64,000 nucleotides of DNA from Prevotella sp. E2-28 (GTDB taxonomy: Bacteria > Bacteroidota > Bacteroidia > Bacteroidales > Bacteroidaceae), in assembly GCF_022024055.1 (NCBI RefSeq), contig NZ_CP091788.1, positions 1,550,001-1,614,000 of the forward strand. The letters run 5' to 3'. The position numbers were made by a program, and so were the translations under genes. The notes under the pieces were generated by a model that saw only the letters and a program-made list of their open reading frames with translations, did not search any database and was not told where the DNA came from. This document shows, piece by piece, positions 41,514-52,341 of the stretch. Numbering within the stretch: the first letter of the stretch is position 1; every line of letters starts with the position of its first letter.

Positions 41514-41539
41514 CACTCAGAAAATAAAAGATAAAAAGG

Positions 41540-42412
41540 ATGACAATGAAAAGGGTATATTTTGTATTACTGTTTGCACTGATGGCAAGTGCTGTAAGTG
41601 CACAGGTGAAGGATACGTTGAGGGTGCTGGCAATAGGCAACTCATTCTCGGAAGATGCTGTGGAGCAGTATCTGTGGGACTTAGGAAAAGAGGCTAAAGT
41701 GACCTTTATCATAGGTAATGCATATCGTGGTGGCTGGAGCCTGATAGGCCACTGGGCCGATGCTCGCTCAAGGGCTGTGAATACAGAGTACCGCAAGGTG
41801 GTTGACGGCAAACGCGTCAATCAGGGGAAATACATGTTGCGTGACATTATTACTGACGAGCCTTGGGACGTTATCACGCTGCAGCAGGTGAGTCAGGACG
41901 CAGGTCAGATAGAGACTTATGAGCCTGGACTGAGTATGATGATAGGTTACGTAAAAGCATTAGGAGTAGATTCCATGAAACTGGGTTTTCATCAGACGTG
42001 GGCGTATTCGCAAGATTCTGAGCATAAAGGATTTGCAAAATATAACTTTAACCAGTACTTTATGTATTCCAGCATCATTTCGGCTGTAGATAAAGCGATG
42101 CAAAAACATAAGAACGACTTGGATTTCTATATCCCTTCTGGTACTGCTATTCAGAATGCACGCACCACAGTGCTGGCCAATACTCAGACGAAGGATAAAG
42201 CGGTGAATCGTGAACTGACACGTGACGGCTATCACCTGAACTATACCTTAGGACGATATATCGTGGCATGTACCTGGTTTGAAGTGCTTACAGGAAAGAG
42301 CCCTGTGGGTATGAAATCACGTCCTAAAGGGCTCTCGAAAGGGTTGGCTACGCTGGCGCAAAAAGCTGCTCATGCTGCTGTTATATCACCAATGGCAGTG
42401 ACACCAATTTAA
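41540..42412 (+). CDS. DUF4886 SGNH-hydrolase-like secreted protein
   Basis: The 290-residue protein has a signal peptide (YFVLLFALMASAVSA) and the DUF4886 start RVLAIGNSFSEDAVEQYL, in which Ser of GNSFS is the likely nucleophile. WDVITLQQVSQDAG and DGYHLNYTLGRYIVACTWFEVLTG supply the remaining SGNH-type elements, the last with the likely catalytic Asp/His. Such proteins are found near polysaccharide-use genes in Bacteroidales; here a GH3 gene is divergent. Substrate unknown. Two ATGs two codons apart are possible. Confidence 0.85.
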   Translation: MTMKRVYFVLLFALMASAVSAQVKDTLRVLAIGNSFSEDAVEQYLWDLGKEAKVTFIIGNAYRGGWSLIGHWADARSRAVNTEYRKVVDGKRVNQGKYMLRDIITDEPWDVITLQQVSQDAGQIETYEPGLSMMIGYVKALGVDSMKLGFHQTWAYSQDSEHKGFAKYNFNQYFMYSSIISAVDKAMQKHKNDLDFYIPSGTAIQNARTTVLANTQTKDKAVNRELTRDGYHLNYTLGRYIVACTWFEVLTGKSPVGMKSRPKGLSKGLATLAQKAAHAAVISPMAVTPI

Positions 42413-42451
42413 AAAAACAAGTTTTCCCTTTGTTTTTCGCTCCTTTTTTTG

Positions 42452-42459
42452 TAATTTTG
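42452..42459 (+). promoter_or_regulatory. -7 box of the Fur-family gene
   Basis: TAATTTTG lies 10 bases before the ATG at 42470, so the message would have almost no leader. Confidence 0.6.
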
Positions 42460-42469
42460 CGGGCGGTTT

Positions 42470-42973
42470 ATGAAGACGATAGAGAAAAGAGACAGGGCCT
42501 ATTCCGCTGTAGAGCATATTCTGGATAGCTATCTGGAAATGAATGACCATCGCAAAACGCCTGAGCGCTATGCGATTCTACGTGCGGTTTACAATACGGA
42601 AGGGCACTTCACTATAGACGAACTTGGCGAGCGATTGGTGGAAGAATATAAGTTCCCTGTTTCGCGTGCCACGCTCTATAACACGCTTAATCTCTTCCTG
42701 GAACTGCGTTTGGTGATTCGTCACCGTTTTCAGGGCACTACGAAGTACGAATCTTGTTATGCCGATAATAATCACTGTCACCAGATATGTACTGTTTGTG
42801 GTAAGGTATCTGAGGTCCATGCGCCAGAAGTGGCGAATGCCATAGATGAAATGCGCCTGAAACGCTTCCGCAAAGACGGCTTCTCACTTTATATCTACGG
42901 AATCTGTTCTACCTGTCAGGCAGCGATTACCAGAAAGAGTAGAAAGGCAAAAAGTGACAAGGCCAAGAAGTGA
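42470..42973 (+). CDS. Fur-family transcriptional regulator
   Basis: The 167-residue protein has the Fur winged helix (TPERYAILRAVYNTEGHFTIDEL and VSRATLYNTLNLFLELRLV) and a metal site: CHQICTVCGKVSEVHAPE followed by CSTCQ, with two CxxC pairs for structural zinc. It could be Fur, Zur or PerR; the sequence alone does not decide. A basic tail (KSRKAKSDKAKK) is extra. purA follows after 45 bases and may be co-transcribed. Confidence 0.9.
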   Translation: MKTIEKRDRAYSAVEHILDSYLEMNDHRKTPERYAILRAVYNTEGHFTIDELGERLVEEYKFPVSRATLYNTLNLFLELRLVIRHRFQGTTKYESCYADNNHCHQICTVCGKVSEVHAPEVANAIDEMRLKRFRKDGFSLYIYGICSTCQAAITRKSRKAKSDKAKK

Positions 42974-43012
42974 CTAACAGAAAGATAAAAAAGGTAAAAT
43001 ACAAAAACATAA

Positions 43013-44346
<1,334 letters not shown>

Positions 44347-44706
44347 ATGAAGGCTGACAACCAAATAGTGCTAGATTCTAAGGCATTTGCTATACGCATT
44401 ATCAAATTGTATAAATATCTTTCTGAAGAGAAAAAAGAGTTTGTGATGTCAAAGCAGGTTTTACGAAGTGGTACAAGTATTGGTGCAAACGTTAGTGAGA
44501 GCATCTTTGCTCAAAGTCGAATGGATTTTGTCAGCAAAATGAGTATAGCCCTGAAAGAAGCTAGTGAAACCAAATATTGGTTGGAGCTTCTTATGGAAAC
44601 AGAATATATCAATGATACTCAATTTGATTCAATAAACGATGATATAGGGAGAATTATTGGAACACTCGTTAATATCGTTAATTCAACGAAGAGTCATAAT
44701 GTTTAA
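44347..44706 (+). CDS. Four-helix-bundle protein (23S rRNA intervening-sequence type)
   Basis: The 119-residue protein belongs to the same broad family as that at 11,141 but is a different branch: DSKAFAIRIIKLYKYLSEEKKEFVMSKQVLRSGTSIGANVSES, then MSIALKEASETKYWLELL. The motif LRSGTSIGANxxE is the family core. Function is unknown. It lies between purA and hisS, in their direction, with heptamer repeats of opposite orientation at its two ends, and has lower G+C content than its neighbours. Confidence 0.9.
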   Translation: MKADNQIVLDSKAFAIRIIKLYKYLSEEKKEFVMSKQVLRSGTSIGANVSESIFAQSRMDFVSKMSIALKEASETKYWLELLMETEYINDTQFDSINDDIGRIIGTLVNIVNSTKSHNV

Positions 44707-44730
44707 TGTTTAATGTTTAATGTTTAATAA
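44698..44730 (+). repeat. TTTAATG heptamer array right of the second four-helix-bundle gene
   Basis: Four consecutive ATGTTTA units start at the end of the gene and run to the hisS leader. They are complementary to the repeats left of the gene. Confidence 0.85.
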
Positions 44731-44732
44731 AT

Positions 44733-46082
44733 ATGAAACCAAGTATTCCAAAGGGAACGCGCGACTTCGGCCCAGTAGAGATGGCGAAGCGCAACTATAT
44801 CTTTAATACGATTCGTAGCGTGTATGAACTCTACGGATTCCAGCAGATTGAGACACCTGCGCAGGAAACCCTTCAGACACTGATGGGTAAGTATGGCGAG
44901 GAGGGCGACAAACTGCTGTTCAAGATTCTGAACTCAGGCGACTACCTCTCAAAGATTACTGACGAGGAACTCACGGAGCGTAACACCCTGCGTCTGGCAT
45001 CAAAGATCTGTGAGAAGGGTCTGCGTTATGACCTCACTGTGCCTTTTGCCCGTTATGTGGTGATGCATCGCGAGGAACTGCAGTTGCCTTTCAAGCGCTA
45101 TCAGGTACAGCCCGTGTGGCGTGCTGACCGTCCTCAGAAGGGACGCTATCGTGAGTTCTATCAGTTCGATGGCGATGTGGTGGGCTCTGACTCACTGCTC
45201 AACGAGGTGGAACTGATGCAGATCGTTGATACTGTCTTCACCCGTTTTGGTGTTCGCGTACAGATTAAGATTAACAACCGCAAGATTCTCACGGGTATCG
45301 CTGAGGTCATTGGCGCTGCCGATAAGATTGTGGATATCACCGTGGCTATCGATAAGCTCGATAAGATTGGTATTGACAACGTGAATGCCGAACTGCGTGA
45401 AGACGGACTCACCGACGAGCAGATTGAGAAACTGCAACCTATCATCATGCTCGAGGGTACCAACGAGGAGAAACTGAATACCATCGCTGAGGTGCTTGCA
45501 TCAAGTGAGACAGGCTTGAAGGGTGTAGAGGAAACGAAGTATATCCTTGGCTTCCTGACATCACTCAACAATGAGATTCAGCTCGACCTCACACTGGCTC
45601 GCGGCTTGAGCTACTATACAGGCGCTATCTTCGAGGTGAAGGCTCTCGACACCCCAATGGGCAGTATCTCTGGTGGTGGTCGTTACGACAACCTCACGGG
45701 TATCTTTGGAATGCCTGGCCTCTCAGGCGTAGGTATCTCGTTTGGCGTTGATCGTATCTATGACGTGCTCAACGCGCTCGACCTCTATCCAAAGGATTCT
45801 CTGCAGACCACGCAGGTGCTCTTCATCAACTTTGGCGAGAAGGAGACAGCCTATTGTCTGCCCATCATCGCCAAGGTACGTCAGGCAGGCATCCGTGCCG
45901 AGATATTCCCTGACAGCACGAAGATGAAGAAACAGATGTCGTATGCTAATGCCAAGCAGATTCCTTACGTCGTGCTGGCTGGCGACAACGAGATTGCTGA
46001 GGGCAAGGTGACGCTGAAGAATATGGAGACTGGCGAGCAGACGCTGGTATCAGCCGACGAGCTTATTCAGAAGTTGTCGTAA
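44733..46082 (+). CDS. hisS: Histidyl-tRNA synthetase
   Basis: The 449-residue class II synthetase shows motif 1 ([13 protein letters not shown] ... [15 protein letters not shown]), motif 2 ([26 protein letters not shown]), the histidine A loop ([16 protein letters not shown]), motif 3 ([32 protein letters not shown]) and a C-terminal anticodon-binding domain. It charges tRNA-His. The heptamer array ends just upstream of its start. Confidence 0.98.
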   Translation: MKPSIPKGTRDFGPVEMAKRNYIFNTIRSVYELYGFQQIETPAQETLQTLMGKYGEEGDKLLFKILNSGDYLSKITDEELTERNTLRLASKICEKGLRYDLTVPFARYVVMHREELQLPFKRYQVQPVWRADRPQKGRYREFYQFDGDVVGSDSLLNEVELMQIVDTVFTRFGVRVQIKINNRKILTGIAEVIGAADKIVDITVAIDKLDKIGIDNVNAELREDGLTDEQIEKLQPIIMLEGTNEEKLNTIAEVLASSETGLKGVEETKYILGFLTSLNNEIQLDLTLARGLSYYTGAIFEVKALDTPMGSISGGGRYDNLTGIFGMPGLSGVGISFGVDRIYDVLNALDLYPKDSLQTTQVLFINFGEKETAYCLPIIAKVRQAGIRAEIFPDSTKMKKQMSYANAKQIPYVVLAGDNEIAEGKVTLKNMETGEQTLVSADELIQKLS

Positions 46083-46146
46083 TGTTACATCTCGTTATAC
46101 CGAGATAACGTTATAACGACATAACGTAATAACGAAAACTGGTCCA

Positions 46147-46977
46147 ATGAAACAAATCAAACTACTTACAGTATTGATGGCCTTGGTGCTCCTTTGCACC
46201 TCGGCCACCAATCAGAAGACAACTACTGTCTTCATCATTGGCGACTCAACAGCAGCCAATAAAGACCTGTCCAAAGGAAAACTGGAACGCGGATGGGGCA
46301 TGATGCTTCAGGAATGTTTTGATCCTGAATATATTGCCGTGGATAATCACGCCGTGAATGGACGTTCTTCGCTCTCGTTTATCAACGAGGGCCGTTGGGA
46401 CAAAGTGCTGGAGAAGATGAAGCCAGGCGACTATGTCATCATCCAGTTCGGACATAATGACGAGAAGCCAAAGGTCGACCGTCACACCGATCCAGGTTCC
46501 ACGTTCGACTATAATCTGGCAAAATATGTGCGCGAGACACGTGAGCACGGAGGCATTCCTGTACTGATGAACTGCGTGGTGCGTCGCAACTTCTTTGTGA
46601 AAGCCCCTGAAATTGAGGATGATGAACTGCTACGTACAACGACCTTCAAGGACGGCGTGAAGATGGTGGAAGGCGATTCACTCATTGACACTCACGGACT
46701 CTACAGAGTGGCACCCCGTGATGTGGCAAAGCGTATGAACTGTCATTTCGTTGATGCCAATAAGATTACGCACGACCTGGAGCAGGGATTGGGGCGCGAG
46801 GCGTCAAAAAAACTGCACATGTGGTACAAGCCAGGCGAAGAGCCTACAGAACCACAAGGCAAGCAGGACAATACACATTATAATATATATGGCGCGCGCG
46901 TAGTAGCGAATTTGCTGGCCGATGCGCTTTGTGAAGAAATCCCTGTGCTAAGTAAATATCGTGTCAAAGAAAAATAA
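46147..46977 (+). CDS. Rhamnogalacturonan acetylesterase-like SGNH hydrolase
   Basis: The 276-residue secreted protein has a signal peptide (LLTVLMALVLLCTSA). The catalytic GDSTAANKDL block, the AVNGRSSLSF block, the QFGHNDEKPKVDRHTDPG oxyanion/Asn block, and a late D-x-x-H (KQDNTHYNIYGARVVA) match CE12 rhamnogalacturonan acetylesterases. It would remove acetyl groups from pectin fragments. No other pectin gene is adjacent, but a galacturonokinase-like gene is in the same window. The start is secure. Confidence 0.87.
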   Translation: MKQIKLLTVLMALVLLCTSATNQKTTTVFIIGDSTAANKDLSKGKLERGWGMMLQECFDPEYIAVDNHAVNGRSSLSFINEGRWDKVLEKMKPGDYVIIQFGHNDEKPKVDRHTDPGSTFDYNLAKYVRETREHGGIPVLMNCVVRRNFFVKAPEIEDDELLRTTTFKDGVKMVEGDSLIDTHGLYRVAPRDVAKRMNCHFVDANKITHDLEQGLGREASKKLHMWYKPGEEPTEPQGKQDNTHYNIYGARVVANLLADALCEEIPVLSKYRVKEK

Positions 46978-46981
46978 AATA

Positions 46982-47015
46982 AAATCCTGCAAAAAACTTG
47001 CAGGATTTATTTTTT
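46982..47015 (+). terminator. Terminator after the acetylesterase gene
   Basis: AAATCCTGCAA/TTGCAGGATTT with a 5-base loop is followed by ATTTTTTATT. It precedes the next promoter by six bases. Confidence 0.9.
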
Positions 47016-47020
47016 ATTCT

Positions 47021-47028
47021 TATCTTTG
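47021..47028 (+). promoter_or_regulatory. -7 box of the reverse rubrerythrin gene
   Basis: TATCTTTG lies 44 bases before the ATG at 47073; the longest frame starts upstream in the terminator, which is not credible. Confidence 0.72.
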
Positions 47029-47072
47029 CAAAAAATAACCCAAATACTAACCAAATACTAATAATTGAGATT

Positions 47073-47630
47073 ATGAAGAAAAAGTTTATTTGCGCCGTTT
47101 GTGGATATATCTATGAAGGTGATGCCGCTCCCGAGAAGTGCCCCATCTGTAAGGCTCCTGCCTCAAAGTTCTCTGAACTGAAGGATGATGCCGATATGAC
47201 TTACGCTACTGTTCACAAAATAGGTGATGGCAAACCAGAAGGTGTGTCAGAAGAAATGATTCAAGACCTGCGAAACCACTTCAATGGCGAGTGTGGCGAG
47301 GTTGGTATGTATCTGGCAATGGCTCGCCAGGCCGACCGTGAGGGATATCCCGAGATTGCAGAGGCTTTCAAGCGTTATGCTTTCGAAGAGGCCGACCATG
47401 CTTCTCGTTTCGCAGAGCTGCTGGGCGAATGCGTATGGGATACGAAAACCAATTTGGAAAAGCGTGCTGCTGCTGAAGCTGGTGCTTGCGAGGATAAATT
47501 CCGAATTGCAAAGAATGCTAAAGCTGCCGGATTCGATGCTATTCACGACACCGTTCACGAAATGGCAAAGGACGAAGCTCGTCACGGTGCCGGCTTCGCA
47601 GGATTGTTGAAACGCTACTTTAAAAATTAA
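47073..47630 (+). CDS. Reverse rubrerythrin
   Basis: The 185-residue protein has the domain order opposite to that of the sod-linked rubrerythrin: rubredoxin first ([29 protein letters not shown], two CxxC pairs), then the diiron ferritin-like bundle ([37 protein letters not shown] and [10 protein letters not shown]). Such proteins reduce hydrogen peroxide and oxygen in anaerobes. The start at 47073 is fixed by the CxxC-containing N-terminus and promoter. Confidence 0.93.
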   Translation: MKKKFICAVCGYIYEGDAAPEKCPICKAPASKFSELKDDADMTYATVHKIGDGKPEGVSEEMIQDLRNHFNGECGEVGMYLAMARQADREGYPEIAEAFKRYAFEEADHASRFAELLGECVWDTKTNLEKRAAAEAGACEDKFRIAKNAKAAGFDAIHDTVHEMAKDEARHGAGFAGLLKRYFKN

Positions 47631-47677
47631 ACATTAAAGATTAAACATTAAATTCGCTTCGCTCAGAATCGATATAA

Positions 47678-47685
47678 TAAATTTG
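47678..47685 (+). promoter_or_regulatory. -7 box of the lipoprotein gene
   Basis: TAAATTTG lies 23 bases before the ATG at 47709. A hairpin lies between it and the gene. Confidence 0.65.
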
Positions 47686-47690
47686 CAAAA

Positions 47691-47732
47691 AGTCCGTTTT
47701 ATCAGTATATGATAAGACGGACTCTCTTTTTT
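47691..47732 (+). terminator. Hairpin and T-run overlapping the lipoprotein start codon
   Basis: AGTCCGTTTTATCA (47691-47704) pairs with TGATAAGACGGACT (47710-47723) over 13 of 14 positions; the ATG at 47709 straddles loop and stem, and CTCTTTTTT follows. It may act as an attenuator or hide the start codon. Confidence 0.55.
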
Positions 47733-49052
47733 CTATCAATACTCGTGGCTTTCGTGGGCTGCTCTGACGATGACTCGTTTACTACGAGCTCATCGGCACG
47801 CCTGACTTTTTCCACAGACTCGGTGAAGATGGATACTATCTTCTCGAATGTAGGGTCACGCACCTACGACTTCTGGGTTTATAATCATGCTGGTGACGGA
47901 CTACGTCTGCAGAGCGTGCGCTTGGCACAAGGCAACCAGACGGGATTCCGTGTCAACGTGGATGGCTCTTACCTGGACAACTCGCTGGGCTCTGTAGTTA
48001 CGGATTTGGAGGTGCGCAAGGGTGATAGTATCCGTGTGTTTGTAGAACTGACAGCCCGTGAGACTGGCGCTTTGGATCCTCAGATGATAGAGGATAAACT
48101 CGTGTTCCGCTTGGAGAGTGGGGTAGAGCAGCAGGTTGTGCTGCAAGGCTGTACTTGGGATGCGCTGCCAATGCAAAATGTGGTGGTGCGCAAGGATTCC
48201 GTCATAGAAAGCAAGAAGCCGATTATCATATATGGTGGTCTGCGTGTGGATAGTGCAGTAACGCTGACCATTAAGAACACAACGCTATATTTTCATGATG
48301 GTCCTGGAATAGAAGTGTATGGTAAACTGCTGACAGACAATGTCTTGATGCGTGGTGACCGATTGGATCATATGTTCGATTATCTGCCTTATGACCGTGT
48401 AAGCGGACAATGGGGAAAGGACGGTGGCATCATCTTCCACAGTTCTTCTACAGGCAACGTGTTAAGGAATACGGAGATACGTAACGCAGGGAAATATGGC
48501 ATTCGCTGCGATTCTGCGGAATATACGCCTAACGTCAGACGACTGGATATGTATCGATGCATCATCCATAATTGTAAAGGTGCTGGATTAGTGAGTTACA
48601 ATGCCAATATCCGTCTGCGGTATTGTCAGTTGTCAAACACGCAGGGTGATTGTTTGGCTGTGTATGGCGGAAAGGCTGATGTGAACAGATGTACCTTTGC
48701 ACAGTTCTATCCATTTGTAGGCGGACGTGGCGCTGCTCTCCGCTTCAGTAATATACTGCCTCTGCACGGTATGAACTGCGACAGCAGTATTGTGACGGGC
48801 TATGATGAAGATGTGGTGATGGGTGTTGTAGTAGATACGCTGAAAGCCTATAACTTCCAGTTCTCAAATACGTTGCTACGCACGCCGTATGAAGAGGGTG
48901 TTGATACGCTGCTCTTCGAGAAAGTAATCTGGGAATCGCCAAAAGATTCCATCCAAGGAAAGCAGCACTTCAGACTGATCGACGAGGATAACCTGAAGTA
49001 CGACTTTCACTTGGATTCAATATCCCCAGCGCAGGGATGGGGATGCTATTAA
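47709..49052 (+). CDS. Secreted right-handed beta-helix lipoprotein
   Basis: The 447-residue protein has a lipoprotein signal (LFFLSILVAFVGCS with the Cys at 18). Residues 30-150 are an immunoglobulin-like beta part (VGSRTYDFWVYNHAGDGLRL). From 165 onwards short strands with Asn ladders (TIKNTTLYFHDGPGIEVYGKL; VLRNTEIRNAGKYGIRC; MYRCIIHNCKGAGLVSYN; RCTFAQFYPF) indicate a right-handed parallel beta-helix. Such proteins often bind or cut polysaccharide; no catalytic residue can be assigned. It converges on cdd, overlapping four bases. Confidence 0.8.
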   Translation: MIRRTLFFLSILVAFVGCSDDDSFTTSSSARLTFSTDSVKMDTIFSNVGSRTYDFWVYNHAGDGLRLQSVRLAQGNQTGFRVNVDGSYLDNSLGSVVTDLEVRKGDSIRVFVELTARETGALDPQMIEDKLVFRLESGVEQQVVLQGCTWDALPMQNVVVRKDSVIESKKPIIIYGGLRVDSAVTLTIKNTTLYFHDGPGIEVYGKLLTDNVLMRGDRLDHMFDYLPYDRVSGQWGKDGGIIFHSSSTGNVLRNTEIRNAGKYGIRCDSAEYTPNVRRLDMYRCIIHNCKGAGLVSYNANIRLRYCQLSNTQGDCLAVYGGKADVNRCTFAQFYPFVGGRGAALRFSNILPLHGMNCDSSIVTGYDEDVVMGVVVDTLKAYNFQFSNTLLRTPYEEGVDTLLFEKVIWESPKDSIQGKQHFRLIDEDNLKYDFHLDSISPAQGWGCY

Positions 49053-49522
49053 AACTCCGTAAACGATAGCGGCATCAGGTTTTTGATGCCATCCATCACG
49101 AAGATACGGTTACGACCATAGAGCAGGATGCGAAGTGGTTTCTCAAAACGCGTCTCTGTTTCTATCATTACCTGACGACAAGTGCCACAAGGACTTACGG
49201 GCTCTGCAGTCAGGTCGCCGCCTGGCTCGCGGGCAGCAATGGCAATCTTCTCAATGACTTCTTCCGGATACTGTGCACCAGCTGCGAAAATAGCAGAGCG
49301 CTCTGCACAGATTCCTGCAGGAAATGCCGCATTCTCTTGATTACATCCTGGTAGTACGATGCCATTCGACAACTGAATGGCTGCGCCAACATGGAAATGC
49401 GAATACTTTGCATAACTATTGTTTGTTGACTCAATAGCCTTCTGAAGGAGGAATTGCTCATCATTAGACAGCTCTTCCATCTGACATTCCATGATGACAG
49501 GTTTCAAATTCAGTTCTTTCAT
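49049..49522 (-). CDS. cdd: Cytidine deaminase
   Basis: The 157-residue enzyme deaminates cytidine and deoxycytidine. NAAFPAGICAERSAIFAAG includes the zinc Cys and catalytic Glu, and SPCGTCRQVMIE holds the two further zinc Cys. YAKYSHFHVGAAI is the usual substrate segment. It is the last gene of a pepD-uvrA-cdd transcript, with an ATGA overlap to uvrA. Confidence 0.95.
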   Translation of the reverse strand: MKELNLKPVIMECQMEELSNDEQFLLQKAIESTNNSYAKYSHFHVGAAIQLSNGIVLPGCNQENAAFPAGICAERSAIFAAGAQYPEEVIEKIAIAAREPGGDLTAEPVSPCGTCRQVMIETETRFEKPLRILLYGRNRIFVMDGIKNLMPLSFTEF

Positions 49523-52332
49523 AATTTTAGTTTTAAGTATTGCCCGGTTATACTATTCTTACACTGTGCCACCTCCTCAGGGGTTCCGGTAGCCACAAGG
49601 TTTCCACCTTTGTCACCACCATCTGGTCCTAAGTCGATGACGTGGTCAGCCAGTTTAATAACATCCATGTTATGCTCAATGATGAGTACTGTATGACCTC
49701 GTGTTATAAGTGCTTCAAGTGACGACATGAGTCGTTTGATGTCGTGAAAATGCAGACCAGTGGTAGGCTCGTCGAAGATAAAGAGCGTGGGCTCCTGCTT
49801 TTCCTGACCGATGAAGTAGGCCAATTTGACGCGCTGGTTCTCACCACCCGACAGCGTACTTGAGTTCTGCCCCAGTTTGATATAGCCCAGTCCGACATCC
49901 TCAAGGGGCTTCAATCGGTTCACGATGGCTTTCTGTCCATGTTCGCCAAAGAATTCTATAGCTTCGCTGATAGTCATCTCCAGTACGTCATCGATATTCT
50001 TGCCTTCATATCTCACGTCCAGGATATCGTGCTTGAATCGCTTGCCGTGACAGGCTTCACATTCCAACACGAGGTCGGCCATGAACTGCATCTCAACCGT
50101 GATGGTGCCAGCACCCTTACACTCATCACATCGTCCTCCATCGGCATTAAACGAGAAATACTGAGGGGTGAAGCCCATCTGTTGCGATAAAGGTTGGTCG
50201 GCAAAGAGTTCACGAATGGCATCGTAAGCTTTGACGTATGTAGCAGGATTAGAGCGTGAAGATTTTCCAATAGGGTTCTGGTCAACGAACTCTACACGAC
50301 GTATAGCGTCAATATCGCCTCCTAAACCACTGTACTCTCCTGGTGCATCACATACATCACCCAGATGACGTTTTAGGGCAGGGTAGAGGATGCCTTTGAT
50401 AAGGCTGGATTTGCCAGAACCTGACACACCTGTTACAACGGTAAGTACGTTCAGAGGTATCTCAACATTGATACCACGGAGGTTGTTCATGCGGGCTCCG
50501 CGAATATCGATATGTCTGTTCCAAGGACGGCGACTCGTTGGTACAGGGATGGTCTCTTCGCCAGAGAGATATTGGAGGGTGTAGGAAGACTGAGGGGAAC
50601 CGGAAGGAGAACCTTCGGGAACGGGATTTCCTGCATACACCACCTCGCCTCCCAAGCGGCCTGCGTCAGGACCAATATCTATGATATAATCAGCAGCACG
50701 GATAATCTCTTCGTCATGCTCTACCACGACGACGGTGTTACCAAGAGCTTGAAGTTCTTTGAGCACGTGAATCAGTCGGTCTGTGTCACGAGAGTGCAGT
50801 CCGATACTTGGTTCGTCAAGAATATAAAGCGAGCCAACGAGACTGCTTCCCAGAGAGGTGCAGAGGTTGATACGCTGACTCTCACCGCCTGAAAGAGAAT
50901 TTGATAGTCGGTTGAGGGTTAGGTATCCTAGACCAACATCCAACAGGAACTGCAGTCGGGAGTTAATCTCTACCAAGAGGCGTTTTCCAATCTCTGCATC
51001 ATGCTCAGACAATTGTAGATGAGCGAACCAATCTTTCAGTCTGATAACAGGCATCTGTACCAAGTCAGTGATGCTTCGTCCGCTAATCTTAACGTATTCT
51101 GCTTCAGGCTTCAGGCGTGTGCCGTGGCACGTAGGACAGGTTGTCTTTCCACGATAGCGAGCCAGCATCACGCGATACTGAATCTTGTATTGATTCTCTC
51201 TCACCATCTGGAAAAACGTATCGATACAAGGTTTCTCCTTTACACCACGATCAGAGGGCAGTCCATGCCACAACCAGTCTTTCTGCTGTTGAGTCAAGTT
51301 ATAATAAGGTTCAAAGATGGGGAAGTCATCCTTTGCCGCATGTTGTATGAACCAGTTCTTCCATTCACCCATTTTCTCTCCGTGCCAGCATACCACACAG
51401 CCATCATAGACCGACAGACCAGTATCAGGAATGACCAAATGCTCATCAATTCCCATAATCTTACCAAATCCCTGGCATTCAGGGCAGGCACCAGCTGGAG
51501 AATTGAATGAGAATAGCTGATCTGTAGGTTCTTCGAAGGTGATGCCGTCGGCCTCAAAGCGTGTGGAGAAATCGTAGCACAGCCCTGATGGAAGCACCAT
51601 GAGGCGCATCTCACCATGTCCCTCAAAGAAAGCTGTTTCTGCTGAATCCACCAAACGGCTGATGGTCTCCTTATCATTGGAAGATGACAGACGGTCGATA
51701 ACTAGGTACGGCATCTCCCTCACCTCAGCTAATGCTGGTGATTCAATAAAGTCTTCGATACGTACAAACTCGCCATCGGAAGAATTGGGGGCTGTCATCC
51801 TGCTATAGCCTTGCAGAATGCTAGCCTTGAGCTGTTGTTCCAAGGTGCGTCCCTCTGGCACTTTCACAGGAGCCATCACCACAAATTTCGTGCCTTCGGA
51901 GAACTCCAGCATCTTTTGTACCACATCCTCAGTGGAGTGCTTCTTCACCTCCTCACCGCTAATGGGAGAAAAGGTATGACCTATGCGGGCAAAGAGCAGG
52001 CGCAGATATTCGTATATTTCTGTAGAGGTGCCTACCGTACTTCTTGGATTGCGAGCTATCACCTTCTGTTCGATGGCGATAGCAGGCGGGATTCCTCGTA
52101 TGAAGTCGCACTCGGGCTTGTTCATACGTCCTAAGAATTGGCGTGCATAGCTGCTCAGGCTTTCTACATAGCGTCGCTGACCTTCGGCATACAATGTGTC
52201 GAAAGCCAATGACGACTTACCTGATCCTGACACGCCAGATATGACGACAAACTTATTACGAGGGATGCGCACGTCAATATTCTTCAGATTATTGACGCGT
52301 GCACCCTTGATTTCTATGTATTCTTGACTCAC
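49519..52332 (-). CDS. uvrA: Excinuclease ABC subunit A
   Basis: The 937-residue DNA damage sensor has two ABC ATPase units. The first Walker A is GVSGSGKSSLAFDT, the second GVSGSGKSSLIKGI; signature motifs LSGGESQRI and LSGGENQRV and Walker B ILDEPSIGLH and IFDEPTTGLH are all present. Zinc fingers with CxxC pairs lie at ACPECQGFG, CPTCHG, CDECKGAG and CEACHG. Length is normal. It is downstream of pepD by nine bases. Confidence 0.98.
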   Translation of the reverse strand: MSQEYIEIKGARVNNLKNIDVRIPRNKFVVISGVSGSGKSSLAFDTLYAEGQRRYVESLSSYARQFLGRMNKPECDFIRGIPPAIAIEQKVIARNPRSTVGTSTEIYEYLRLLFARIGHTFSPISGEEVKKHSTEDVVQKMLEFSEGTKFVVMAPVKVPEGRTLEQQLKASILQGYSRMTAPNSSDGEFVRIEDFIESPALAEVREMPYLVIDRLSSSNDKETISRLVDSAETAFFEGHGEMRLMVLPSGLCYDFSTRFEADGITFEEPTDQLFSFNSPAGACPECQGFGKIMGIDEHLVIPDTGLSVYDGCVVCWHGEKMGEWKNWFIQHAAKDDFPIFEPYYNLTQQQKDWLWHGLPSDRGVKEKPCIDTFFQMVRENQYKIQYRVMLARYRGKTTCPTCHGTRLKPEAEYVKISGRSITDLVQMPVIRLKDWFAHLQLSEHDAEIGKRLLVEINSRLQFLLDVGLGYLTLNRLSNSLSGGESQRINLCTSLGSSLVGSLYILDEPSIGLHSRDTDRLIHVLKELQALGNTVVVVEHDEEIIRAADYIIDIGPDAGRLGGEVVYAGNPVPEGSPSGSPQSSYTLQYLSGEETIPVPTSRRPWNRHIDIRGARMNNLRGINVEIPLNVLTVVTGVSGSGKSSLIKGILYPALKRHLGDVCDAPGEYSGLGGDIDAIRRVEFVDQNPIGKSSRSNPATYVKAYDAIRELFADQPLSQQMGFTPQYFSFNADGGRCDECKGAGTITVEMQFMADLVLECEACHGKRFKHDILDVRYEGKNIDDVLEMTISEAIEFFGEHGQKAIVNRLKPLEDVGLGYIKLGQNSSTLSGGENQRVKLAYFIGQEKQEPTLFIFDEPTTGLHFHDIKRLMSSLEALITRGHTVLIIEHNMDVIKLADHVIDLGPDGGDKGGNLVATGTPEEVAQCKNSITGQYLKLKL

Positions 52333-52341
52333 CTTATTATA

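Noticed and set aside
46998..47072. Longer start of reverse rubrerythrin
   Set aside because: It begins in a terminator hairpin and passes through the promoter box.
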